Below are positions 5,163 through 12,232 of a stretch of DNA of 12,608 nucleotides, one piece after another. The translations under genes and the position numbers were made by a program. Every line of letters begins with the position of its first letter. Positions within the stretch are counted from its first letter, which is position 1. The DNA lies in assembly GCA_964624465.1 (NCBI GenBank), contig CAZUZD010000175.1, forward strand, positions 1-12,608, read 5' to 3'. The DNA comes from CAZUZD01 sp964624465. Lineage in GTDB: Bacteria; Planctomycetota; Planctomycetia; Isosphaerales; Isosphaeraceae. A model generated the notes under the pieces. The model saw nothing but the letters and a program-made list of their open reading frames with translations, did not search any database and was not told the DNA's origin.

Positions 5163-7604
5163 ATGCGCCTTCCGGGACCCCTCACCCTGCTGGGCCTCGT
5201 GCTGCTGGCCCTGCCCTGGCCCGCGCGGGCCGACGACTCGCCGCTGGTGGCGCTCGAGCCGCTGCCGGCCACGGTGAGCCTCGACGGACCGGCGGCGAGC
5301 CAGCGGCTGGTCGTCCTCGGCGTGGCGGCCGACGGCAGCCGCCGCGACCTGACGGGCACGGCGGAGCTCGTGCCGCTCGGGCCGGCGGTGGGGATCGATG
5401 GCCGGGGCCGGATCGTGCCCCGCGCCGACGGTCCGGCCGAGGTCGCCGTCCGGGTCGGGTCGGTCGAGGCCCGGGTGCCGGTGACGGTGGCGCACGCCGG
5501 GGCGCCGCGGGTCGTGAGCTTCGGCCAGGAGGTCGTGCCCGCGCTCACGCGGCTCGGATGCAACATGGGGGCCTGCCACGGCTCGCAGTACGGCAAGGGC
5601 GGCTTCAAGCTCTCGCTGCTGGGGTTCGAGCCGGCCGACGACTTCGCCGCCATCGTCAAGGGCGCCGAGGGCCGCCGGGTGGATCCGTCGGCGCCGGAGG
5701 AGAGCCTGCTGCTGCTGAAGCCGACGATGGCCCTGGACCACGGCGGCGGCCGCAAGATGGCGCCGGGGGGCCGAGAGGCCGAGCTGATCCGCCGCTGGCT
5801 CGAACAGGGGGCGCCGGGGCTCGACGCGACGGACCCGGCCGTCACCGGCCTGAGCCTGCTGCCGGCCGAGCGACGCATGGAACCGGGCCAGTCGCAGGCG
5901 TTCGTCGCCCTGGCGACCTTCGCCGACGGCACGACCCGCGACGTGACCGACGACGTCAAGTTTGGCTCGCTCCAGGAGGGGACCGCCACCGTCACCGCCG
6001 ACGGCCTGGCGCGGATCGTCGGCCAGGGCGAGGCGGTGATCCTGGGCCGCTACCGGGGCCAGGCGGCGATGGCCCGCCTCACGGTCCCCTACGCCCCGCC
6101 GCGCGACTTCGCATTCCCGATCGCCAACGTCGTCGACGAGCGGGTCAGCCGCAAGTGGCGGTCGCTGGGCCTGGTGCCCTCGCCCCCCTGCACCGACGCC
6201 GAGTTCCTCCGCCGCGCCATGCTCGACACCCTCGGCACCACCCCCACGCCCGACGAGGTCGACGCCTTCCTCGCCGATCCGGATCCGGACAAGCGCACGA
6301 AGCTGGTCGACACGCTCCTGGCCCGGCCCGAGTACGTCGACTACTGGGCGCTGAAGTGGGGCGACATCCTCCGGATCAACGGCACCAAGCTGGGCGCCCA
6401 GGGGATGCAGGCGTTCAACCTCTGGCTCCGGCGCGCCTTCCGCGAGAACCGGCCGTTCGACCGCATGGTCGACGAGCTGGTGACCGCGCAGGGCTCGATC
6501 TTCACCAACGGGCCGGCCAACTACTACCGCGTGGCGACCGGGCCCGACGACCTGGCCGAGACGACGGCGCAGGTGTTCCTGGGCGTGCGGCTCCAGTGCG
6601 CCAAGTGCCACCACCACCCGTTCGAGTCGTACGGCCAGGACGACTACTACGGCCTGGCGGCGTACTTCGTCCGGATCAAGACCAAGGGCAGCGACGAGTT
6701 CGGCATCCCCGGCATCGGCCAGGAGCAGGTGATCTACGTCGCCAACAAGGGGGAGCTGAACCAGCCCCGCACCGGCAAGAAGCTGGAGCCGACCCCGCTG
6801 GGCGCCGCGCCGGCGGACGACCCGGTCGATCGCCGGCGGGCGCTGTCCCGCTGGCTCACCGGGCCCGACAATCGCTGGCTGTCCCGCAACGTGGCCAACC
6901 GCTACTGGGGCTACCTGATGGGCCGCGGCCTGGTCGAGCCGATCGACGACCTCCGCGACACCAACCCGGCCAGCGACCCCGAGCTGCTCGACGCCCTGGC
7001 GAAACACTTCCGCGACTCGGGCTCCGACCTGAAGGCCCTGCTGCGGCTGATCCTGACCAGCCAGACCTACCAGCGGAGCGCCCGCACCACGCCCGACAAC
7101 CGACTCGACGACCGCTTTTACAGTCACTACCCCCTGAAGCGGGTCGGGGCCGAGGCGCTGCTGGACGCGATCAACGCGGCGACCGGCACGACCGAGAAGT
7201 TCGCGCTGCGGCCCGGCGGCACTCGCGCCATCAGCCTGCCCGACCCGAGCTTCGACTCGTACTTCCTCGACACCTTCGGCCGCCCCGAGCGGGCGATCGC
7301 CTGCGAGTGCGAGCGCTCGGCCGACCCGACCCTGGGCCAGGCGCTGCACCTCATGAACGGCGACCTGATCAACCGCAAGCTCGCCCAGCCCGACGGCCGG
7401 CTGGCGCGGATGCTCAAGGACCCGAAGCTCACCGACGCCACCCTGGTCCAGACCCTCTACCGCGCCACCTTCGGCCGGCCCGCCACCGAGGGCGAGGTCG
7501 AGGTCGCCACCCGGCTGATCGCCGAGGCCCCCAGCCGCGCCGTCGGCGCGCAGGACCTGCTCTGGGGGCTGCTGAACTCCCGCGAGTTCCTGTTCGTGCA
7601 CTGA
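5163..7604 (+). CDS. Exported DUF1549/DUF1553 (PSCyt2/PSD1) protein with Ig-like and cytochrome-type domains
   Basis: This 813-residue protein has a typical planctomycete architecture. A Sec signal peptide covers residues 1-23 (hydrophobic core LLGLVLLAL, cleavage after ARA). A BIG2-like Ig domain (about 32-110) is followed by a cytochrome-type region (about 115-225) with CNMGACHG, a CX4CH motif at C133/C138/H139. A second BIG2-like domain (227-307) precedes DUF1549 (about 318-545) and DUF1553 (about 553-800, including RWLTGPDNRWLSRNVANRYW and RLILTSQTYQRSA). Inside DUF1549 lies CAKCHHHPFE, a CXXCH motif at C479/C482/H483. Such proteins are abundant in Planctomycetes, with no established reaction; roles in polymer degradation or extracellular electron transfer are only hypotheses. 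The start at 5163 is chosen for the signal peptide and an AGGGA about 7 bases upstream; the frame is open back to 5088. The cytochrome-WD40 gene follows after 26 bp. Confidence 0.92.
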   Translation: MRLPGPLTLLGLVLLALPWPARADDSPLVALEPLPATVSLDGPAASQRLVVLGVAADGSRRDLTGTAELVPLGPAVGIDGRGRIVPRADGPAEVAVRVGSVEARVPVTVAHAGAPRVVSFGQEVVPALTRLGCNMGACHGSQYGKGGFKLSLLGFEPADDFAAIVKGAEGRRVDPSAPEESLLLLKPTMALDHGGGRKMAPGGREAELIRRWLEQGAPGLDATDPAVTGLSLLPAERRMEPGQSQAFVALATFADGTTRDVTDDVKFGSLQEGTATVTADGLARIVGQGEAVILGRYRGQAAMARLTVPYAPPRDFAFPIANVVDERVSRKWRSLGLVPSPPCTDAEFLRRAMLDTLGTTPTPDEVDAFLADPDPDKRTKLVDTLLARPEYVDYWALKWGDILRINGTKLGAQGMQAFNLWLRRAFRENRPFDRMVDELVTAQGSIFTNGPANYYRVATGPDDLAETTAQVFLGVRLQCAKCHHHPFESYGQDDYYGLAAYFVRIKTKGSDEFGIPGIGQEQVIYVANKGELNQPRTGKKLEPTPLGAAPADDPVDRRRALSRWLTGPDNRWLSRNVANRYWGYLMGRGLVEPIDDLRDTNPASDPELLDALAKHFRDSGSDLKALLRLILTSQTYQRSARTTPDNRLDDRFYSHYPLKRVGAEALLDAINAATGTTEKFALRPGGTRAISLPDPSFDSYFLDTFGRPERAIACECERSADPTLGQALHLMNGDLINRKLAQPDGRLARMLKDPKLTDATLVQTLYRATFGRPATEGEVEVATRLIAEAPSRAVGAQDLLWGLLNSREFLFVH

Positions 7605-7630
7605 CCGCCACGGCCCCAGGCTCGACCCCC

Positions 7631-9196
7631 ATGCTGCTGCGTCCCGCGCTCCTGGCCCTGCTGGCCGCGACGGCGGCCCCGGCCGACGACGCCCCGACCT
7701 ACGAGCGCGACGTGCGCCCGGTGCTGGCCCGCCGCTGCCTGACCTGCCACACCAGCCGCAAGCTCGAGCGCCGGGAGGTCTCCGGCGGCCTGGCCCTGGA
7801 GTCGTTCGAGGCCCTGCGGCGCGGGGTCAACGGCCGCGCCGTCGTCCGCGACGGCCGCTCGGCCGACAGCCCCCTGTACCTGCGGCTGGTCGAGGCCGAC
7901 GACGAGAAGCGGATGCCGTACCTGGAGGACGCGCTGCCCGGGGCCGAACGGACCTTGATCCAGCGCTGGATCGACGCCGGCGCCCCGCGCGGCGAGACCT
8001 CCGGGGGCACGCCCGAGCCGGCCACGCTCGCCGCCACCCCCCGGACCCGGCGGGTCAACCGCACCCTGGACGTGGTCCTGCCCACCGCGCTCAAGGTGCC
8101 CGCCGGCCGCGAGGGCCTGGGGCCTGGTGGCGCGGCGGCGGCCGTGCTCCGGGTCGGCCCGTTGCCGGCGGTGACCGCGCTGGGCTTCAGCGGCGACGGC
8201 CGCTGGCTGGCTGTCGGCAGCGTGGGCCGCGCGGTGGTCTGGGACCTGGAGGAGCGCCGGCCGGCGGTCGTGCTCGACGGCCTGCCGGGCCCGGTGCACG
8301 CCCTGGCCTTCAGCCGCGACGGCCGCCGCCTGGCGCTCGGGGGCGGGCTGCCGGCCCGCTCGGGCAGCGTGCGGGTCTACACCGTGCCCGACGGCACCCT
8401 GCGGCACGACCTGGTCGGCCACACCGACGCCGTCTACGGCGTCGCCTTCGCCCCCGACGACGCCCGCCTGGCCACCGCCGGCTTCGACGGCAGCGTGCGG
8501 CTCTGGGACCTCGCCGACGGCCGGGCGCTGGGGAGCTTCACCGGCCACTCCGACTTCGTCTACGACGTCGCCTTCGCCGCCGACGGCCGCACGCTCCTGA
8601 GCGCCAGCAAGGACCGCTCGATCAAGCGGATCGACGCGGCCACGCTCCAGGGCGTGCGCACCTACAGCGACCACGAGGAGGACGTCTTCGCCCTGGCCGT
8701 GAAGCCCGACGGCAGCGGCTTCGTCTCGGCCGGCGCCGGCAACCAGCTCCGGCTCTGGGCCGCCGACGGCGACGCGGCGCCCAAGAAGGTCGGCGGCGGC
8801 CCGATCCTCGACCTGGCCCTGAGCGCCGACGGCTCGCGGCTGCTCGGCGTCGGCGGCGCCAGCACCGTGCGGCTCTGGGACCCGAAGACCGGCACGCCCG
8901 GCAAGACGCTCGCCGGCCCGACCGACGTGCAGTACGCCGCCGCCCTCTCCCCCGACGGTCGCCGCGCCGCCGCCGCCGGCTGGGACGGCCTGGTGCGGAT
9001 CTGGGACACCGACTCGACCAAACTGACCCTGACCCTGATCCAGCCCCCCGGCCAGCCCGGCTGGCTCGCGCTGGCCCCCGACGGCACCCTGGCCGCCGAC
9101 CCCGAGCTGCTCGGCCTGGTCCGCTGGCGGGTCGGCGACCAGGAGGTCCCCGCCGAGGCCTTCGCCGCGTGGCAATCGGCCCCGAAGGCCAAGTGA
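7631..9196 (+). CDS. Exported planctomycete cytochrome c (PSCyt1)-WD40 beta-propeller protein
   Basis: This 521-residue protein has a signal peptide (1-18, cleavage after APA), then a single-heme cytochrome-type domain starting YERDVRPVLARRCLTCH with CXXCH at 36-40. That domain continues through SGGLALESFEALRRG and ends with the family-typical RTLIQRWIDAGAP near residue 120. After a linker, residues about 176-472 contain seven WD40-type repeats, with clear blade marks such as VYGVAFAPDDARLATAGFDG, SVRLWDL, VRLWDPKTG and VRIWDTDS, enough for one complete propeller. A short C-terminal tail follows. The cytochrome domain likely binds heme covalently outside the cytoplasm, and the propeller probably docks a partner; the partner and redox role are unknown. 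The ATG at 7631 begins the signal peptide; there is no Shine-Dalgarno, which is common in this phylum. The same frame is open back to 5129 through the upstream gene, but that stretch is an out-of-frame shadow. It sits between the DUF1549 gene and the PPC gene. Confidence 0.92.
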   Translation: MLLRPALLALLAATAAPADDAPTYERDVRPVLARRCLTCHTSRKLERREVSGGLALESFEALRRGVNGRAVVRDGRSADSPLYLRLVEADDEKRMPYLEDALPGAERTLIQRWIDAGAPRGETSGGTPEPATLAATPRTRRVNRTLDVVLPTALKVPAGREGLGPGGAAAAVLRVGPLPAVTALGFSGDGRWLAVGSVGRAVVWDLEERRPAVVLDGLPGPVHALAFSRDGRRLALGGGLPARSGSVRVYTVPDGTLRHDLVGHTDAVYGVAFAPDDARLATAGFDGSVRLWDLADGRALGSFTGHSDFVYDVAFAADGRTLLSASKDRSIKRIDAATLQGVRTYSDHEEDVFALAVKPDGSGFVSAGAGNQLRLWAADGDAAPKKVGGGPILDLALSADGSRLLGVGGASTVRLWDPKTGTPGKTLAGPTDVQYAAALSPDGRRAAAAGWDGLVRIWDTDSTKLTLTLIQPPGQPGWLALAPDGTLAADPELLGLVRWRVGDQEVPAEAFAAWQSAPKAK

Positions 9197-9221
9197 TCCT
9201 GATGCTGACGCCCCAGCCGCC

Positions 9222-9226
9222 GAGGA
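9222..9226 (+). promoter_or_regulatory. Shine-Dalgarno GAGGA for the PPC-domain gene
   Basis: GAGGA ends 8 bases before the ATG at 9235 and favours that start over in-frame ATGs at 9202 and 9169, which would add residues ahead of the signal peptide. Confidence 0.6.
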
Positions 9227-9234
9227 CCGCCCCC

Positions 9235-11367
9235 ATGCGCCCGCCCGCACCCCGCCGCTCCCTGGTCCAGTGGCCCGGCCTGCTGGGGCTGATCGGCCTC
9301 GCCCTCCTGGCGGGGCCAGGACCGGCGACCGCCCAGACCTCGTACCCGATGCTCACCCGCATCGAGCCCACCGCCCTGACGCGAGGCGCGACGGCCGAGG
9401 TCCGCATCGTGGCCCTCCAGGACATCGGCGATGCCACCGCCCTGCTCTTCGAGGGGAACGGCCTGAGCGCCGAGGTCCTCCCGCCCGCTCCGCCGGCCGC
9501 GGCGCCGGCGACGAAGGGGGCCGCCGCGACGAAGGGGGCCGCCCGGGCGGGCGTCCGGCCGCTGAAGGCGAAGCTCACCGTCGCGGCCGACGCGGCGCCG
9601 GGGCCGCGCGAGTTCCGGGTCGTCACCCCGCGCGGCGTCTCGTCGGTCGGGGTCCTGCTCGTCGTGGCCGACCCGGTCGTCGCCGAGGGGGACGACAAGG
9701 CCAACGACGACCCGAGGCAGGCCGTGGCGCTGCCGGTGCCGGCCGTCGCCTGCGGCACCGTCGGCAAGGCCGAGGACGTCGACTGGTTCCGGTTCCACGC
9801 CGAGGCCGGCCAGACCCTCACCCTGGCCGTGTGGGGCAACCGGCTCGAGAACCAGATCCACGACCTGCAGGCGCACCTCGACCCGCTGATCGCGGTGCAC
9901 GACGAGGCCGGCCGCGAGCTGGCCGTCGGCGACAACGAGGCGCTGGCCGACCCGCACCTGGAGTTCACCGCCCCGACCACCGGCACCTACCGGGTCCAGA
10001 TCCGCGACGCCACCTACGCCGGCAATGCCCACTGGTCCTACGCCCTGCACCTGAACCCCGGCCCGAGCGCCACCAGCGTCTTCCCGCTGGCCGTGAACCC
10101 GGGCACGACTGCCACGCTGCGGGCCCTGGGGGTGAACTTCGACACGAGCCGCGACCTGACGGTGCCGATCCCCGCCGACGCCGCGCCCGGCCCCCTGGCC
10201 CTGCCGCTGCCGACCGACCGGGGCGCCACGCCGTCGGTGTCGCTGGTCGTCACCCCCTGGCCCCTGGCCGTCGAGCCCGACGACGCCCCCGCCGAGGCCG
10301 CCGGCGCCCCGGCGCTGGCCGTCCCCTCGGCCCTGAGTGGCCGGCTGGGCGCGGCCAACGACGTCGACACGTACACCCTGGCGGCCACCAAGGGCCAGGC
10401 GTTCCTGATCGAGGTCGTGGCGCGCCGCGTGGGCTCGCAGGCCGACCCGGTGCTCCGCGTGCTCGATTCCGCCGGCAAGCCGCTCGCCGAGGCCGACGAC
10501 ACCCTGGGCAAGGACCCCCGGCTCGCCTGGACGGCGCCGGCCGACGGCACCTTCGCCGTCGAGGTCCGCGACCTGCACAGCCGGGGCGGGCCGGCGTTCG
10601 CCTACGCCCTGATGACGACCCCCGCGACCCCGGATTTCGCGGTCACCTGCGACCCCGACAAGCTGAACGTCGGCCCGGGGGCCCGCACCGCGCTGTTCGT
10701 GAAGCTGGAGCGGCGCTCGGGCTTCGATGGACCGGTGCGGCTGAGCCTCGACGACCTGCCCGCCGGCCTGGCCGCCACGCCGCTGACGATCGCCCCGGGC
10801 CACACCCAGGGGGTGATCGTCGTCGCGGCCGCCGCCGACGCGGCACCCGCCGCCACCCGACCCCGGCTCACCGCCCACGGCGAGGGGCCCGGCAGCCCGA
10901 TCGTGCGGCCGGCGACGCCCCGCCAGGAGATCTATATGCCCGGCGGCGGCCGGGGGCTCTACTCGGTGCAGTCGCTGGCCGCGGCCGTCACCGAACCCTC
11001 CGACATCACCGTCGAGGCCACCCCGGCCGCCCTCACGCTGGCCCCCGGCCAGAGCGTCCCGATCGCGGTCACCATCAAGCGCCGGGAGGGGTTCACCGGG
11101 CCGGTCAACCTCGCCGTCGAGCTGGCCCACCTGGGCACCGTCTTCGCCAGCCCGCTGCCCCCCGGCGTGAAGCTCAAGGCCGCCGGCAGCCAGACGCTGA
11201 TCGCGCCCGACGCCACCACCGCCACCCTGATCCTCGAGGCCGCCCCCGACGCCAAGCCCTGCACCGACGTGCCCATCGCCGTGCTCGGCCACGTCTCGAT
11301 CAACTTCGTCGTCAAGACCGCCTACTGCTCGGCGCCCATCGCCGTGACCGTCACCCCCAGACCCTGA
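9235..11367 (+). CDS. Exported PPC-domain (pre-peptidase C-terminal) and Ig-like repeat protein
   Basis: This 710-residue protein has a signal peptide (1-34: basic PRR, hydrophobic LLGLIGLALLAG, cleavage after ATAQ) and then an IPT/TIG-like region opening YPMLTRIEPTALTRGATAEV. A PPC domain follows at about 174-258 (GTVGKAEDVDWFRFHAEAGQ ... TAPTTGTYRVQIRD) and a second at about 369-446 (GRLGAANDVDTYTLAATKGQ ... TAPADGTFAVEVRD). Two Ig-like domains start near 468 and 590, each with an RxGFxGPVxL signature. PPC domains are beta-sandwich modules of secreted proteins, thought to aid secretion or binding; no catalytic domain is visible here. The start at 9235 fits both the signal peptide and a GAGGA ribosome site. 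It lies 38 bp after the cytochrome-WD40 gene, completing a three-gene exported set that likely acts together. A tandem 18-bp duplication sits in the IPT region. Confidence 0.9.
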   Translation: MRPPAPRRSLVQWPGLLGLIGLALLAGPGPATAQTSYPMLTRIEPTALTRGATAEVRIVALQDIGDATALLFEGNGLSAEVLPPAPPAAAPATKGAAATKGAARAGVRPLKAKLTVAADAAPGPREFRVVTPRGVSSVGVLLVVADPVVAEGDDKANDDPRQAVALPVPAVACGTVGKAEDVDWFRFHAEAGQTLTLAVWGNRLENQIHDLQAHLDPLIAVHDEAGRELAVGDNEALADPHLEFTAPTTGTYRVQIRDATYAGNAHWSYALHLNPGPSATSVFPLAVNPGTTATLRALGVNFDTSRDLTVPIPADAAPGPLALPLPTDRGATPSVSLVVTPWPLAVEPDDAPAEAAGAPALAVPSALSGRLGAANDVDTYTLAATKGQAFLIEVVARRVGSQADPVLRVLDSAGKPLAEADDTLGKDPRLAWTAPADGTFAVEVRDLHSRGGPAFAYALMTTPATPDFAVTCDPDKLNVGPGARTALFVKLERRSGFDGPVRLSLDDLPAGLAATPLTIAPGHTQGVIVVAAAADAAPAATRPRLTAHGEGPGSPIVRPATPRQEIYMPGGGRGLYSVQSLAAAVTEPSDITVEATPAALTLAPGQSVPIAVTIKRREGFTGPVNLAVELAHLGTVFASPLPPGVKLKAAGSQTLIAPDATTATLILEAAPDAKPCTDVPIAVLGHVSINFVVKTAYCSAPIAVTVTPRP
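9508..9543 (+). repeat. Perfect tandem duplication of an 18-bp unit inside the PPC gene
   Basis: GCGACGAAGGGGGCCGCC occurs twice head to tail (9508-9525, 9526-9543), adding ATKGAA ATKGAA to an alanine/proline-rich loop of the IPT-like region. It is in frame, so copy changes would alter loop length without breaking the protein. Confidence 0.9.
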
Positions 11368-11463
11368 GCCCACGCCGTCGAAGGTTGCAATCAGCCGCCG
11401 TCCGGGCGCATCGGAGGATCGCAGCGAAATCCGACGCGTCGAGGGGAGGGCCGGCCGAGATGC

Positions 11464-11498
11464 GAGCGTTCCCGAGATCGTCGGATCTCGCCCCGCTC
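11464..11498 (+). terminator. Interrupted perfect dyad, possible terminator of the PPC operon
   Basis: The core is CGAGATC-GTCG-GATCTCG (11473-11490), a perfect 7-bp stem with a four-base loop. Outside it, GAGCG (11464-11468) pairs with CGCTC (11494-11498) across a small internal loop. It lies about 100 bp after the PPC stop. No T-run follows, so classic intrinsic termination is not shown; in this GC-rich genome a bare stem is the most that can be claimed. Confidence 0.35.
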
Positions 11499-11534
11499 AT
11501 CCGACCGACGGGAGCGGCTCCCTGATCGGTGTGC

Positions 11535-11578
11535 CGTGGCCACGCTGCGGGGGCCTGGGAATCGTCCTCGTGGCCACG
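11535..11578. repeat. Two copies of the palindrome CGTGGCCACG
   Basis: The self-complementary 10-mer CGTGGCCACG occurs at 11535-11544 and 11569-11578, with centres 34 bp apart (close to three helical turns). The pair could be a double binding site for a dimeric regulator, or could pair with each other in RNA. Confidence 0.55.
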
Positions 11579-11700
11579 CGGCGCTCAGGCCACGCCACAC
11601 CGGATCACAGGCCCGGGCTGGCGGATCCGGGTGCCGTGACCTGGAGGGCGGGCTGGGGCCGGCGAGCAGGCGTCGATCGGCAGCATCCGATCTGGCATGC

Positions 11701-11729
11701 TTGTCAATGGAGCGGAAAAAGCGTAAGCT
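11701..11729 (+). promoter_or_regulatory. Candidate distal sigma70-type promoter upstream of PFOR
   Basis: TTGTCA (11701-11706), a 17-base spacer, and TAAGCT (11724-11729) lie in the most A-rich patch of the region (GGAAAAAGCGTAAG). The inverted repeat GATCGG-CAGCAT-CCGATC (11675-11692) lies just upstream. The -35 matches five of six consensus bases and the -10 three of six. Confidence 0.35.
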
Positions 11730-11787
11730 GGTGATCGATGGTCGTGGCAGGCGGGCCCGCTCGGGCGCGGCGCAACGACCGATCGGC

Positions 11788-11816
11788 TTGACACCCCTGC
11801 GGGGGTGGTCTAGCGT
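11788..11816 (+). promoter_or_regulatory. Candidate promoter with palindromic operator in the spacer
   Basis: A perfect -35 box TTGACA (11788-11793) is followed after 17 bases by TAGCGT (11811-11816; three of six -10 bases). Overlapping the -35 end and filling most of the spacer is the palindrome CACCCCTGCGGGGGTG (11792-11807), with 6-bp arms CACCCC/GGGGTG. The palindrome CCGATCGG (11779-11786) lies just upstream. Transcription would start near 11823 and give a leader of roughly 410 nt before the PFOR start. The GC-tract palindrome in a spacer resembles operators of CsoR/RcnR-type or MerR-type metal or redox repressors, but no regulator gene is present to support this. Confidence 0.5.
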
Positions 11817-11907
11817 GGTCGGGGCGCGGGGCTCATGAGGGGCCGATGCGTCCGACCGGGTGCGCGGTCGCCCGGGGCTTCCCCTCCCCGCACCGTCGCC
11901 CCTCACT

Positions 11908-11924
11908 CGTCCGATGATCGGACG
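11908..11924. repeat. 17-nt perfect palindrome in the PFOR leader
   Basis: CGTCCGATGATCGGACG is an inverted repeat with 8-bp arms around one central base (a 7-bp stem with loop TGA in RNA). It lies about 85 bp downstream of the predicted transcription start at the TTGACA promoter and could be an RNA hairpin or a protein site. Confidence 0.5.
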
Positions 11925-12083
11925 ACGGGATTCCCTGGCCCTGCCAGGCGTCCCTTTCCAGCGGTAATGACTGCCGCGCTCGGGGCTGTGCCGACCCTTC
12001 TGGTCTGGCCGGTCCCCCCCGAGACGCCAGTGCATGCGGCCGCTGCCCAGCCCAACCCGACCGGCCTGCCGGCCCCGCGACGC

Positions 12084-12100
12084 CGGGGGCCCTGCCCCCG
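12084..12100 (+). promoter_or_regulatory. GC hairpin in the PFOR leader
   Basis: CGGGGGC-CCT-GCCCCCG forms a 7-bp all-GC stem with a three-base loop, 132 bp upstream of the PFOR start. The palindrome GGCGCCGGCGCC (12105-12116) follows immediately. There is no T-run. It may be a structural part of a long 5' leader; function unknown. Confidence 0.35.
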
Positions 12101-12223
12101 TGGCGGCGCCGGCGCCCCAGATCGGCCGGGGCGCGCCCCGGCCGGCGGACGATTCACGAGATTCCGGGGCAGTGCCCCTGTGCTCACCCGTCGGCCCCGG
12201 CCGTCGCGGTGGCGGCGCGCAGT

Positions 12224-12230
12224 GAGGGAG
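12224..12230 (+). promoter_or_regulatory. Ribosome binding site GAGGGAG of the PFOR gene
   Basis: GAGGGAG lies 2 bases before the ATG at 12233. Using GAGG (12224-12227) as the anti-SD match gives 5-base spacing. It is purine-rich and well placed, and supports this start. Confidence 0.55.
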
Positions 12231-12232
12231 CC

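Larger units (their letters stand above)
11368..12232 (+). other. Long non-coding region upstream of the PFOR gene
   Basis: About 865 bases carry no convincing gene. Open frames on both strands (for example plus 11835-12251 and minus 11391-12035) lack the strong third-position G/C bias of the neighbouring genes and look like low-complexity Arg/Pro/Gly text. The stretch contains an interrupted dyad at 11464-11498, paired CGTGGCCACG palindromes (11535, 11569), two promoter-like sequences (11701, 11788), a 17-nt palindrome at 11908-11924 and a 7-bp GC hairpin at 12084-12100. It probably holds the operon terminator, the PFOR promoter and a leader of about 400 nt, possibly with an unrecognised RNA. 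No tRNA, rRNA or known riboswitch was recognised. Confidence 0.65.

Noticed and set aside
4968..7601. 877-codon minus-strand open frame opposite the DUF1549 gene
   Set aside because: Same antisense artefact; the plus strand has signal peptide, heme motifs and known domains.
5129..7630. Frame continuous with the cytochrome-WD40 gene, giving an apparent 1355-residue fusion
   Set aside because: Upstream of 7631 it reads the DUF1549 gene out of frame as Arg/Gly/Pro-rich noise; a proper signal peptide starts at 7631.
9169..9234. Upstream ATGs at 9169 and 9202 for the PPC gene
   Set aside because: They would place extra residues before the signal peptide; 9169 also overlaps the WD40 gene. GAGGA before 9235 fits better.
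8662..11373. 903-codon minus-strand open frame opposite the WD40 and PPC genes
   Set aside because: Low-complexity Gly/Arg/Val/Asp text with no recognisable domain, antisense to two well-supported genes.
11391..12035. 214-codon minus-strand frame in the same non-coding region
   Set aside because: Arg/Ser/Pro-rich, no domain, no start signals; it spans the promoter-like sequences and dyads.
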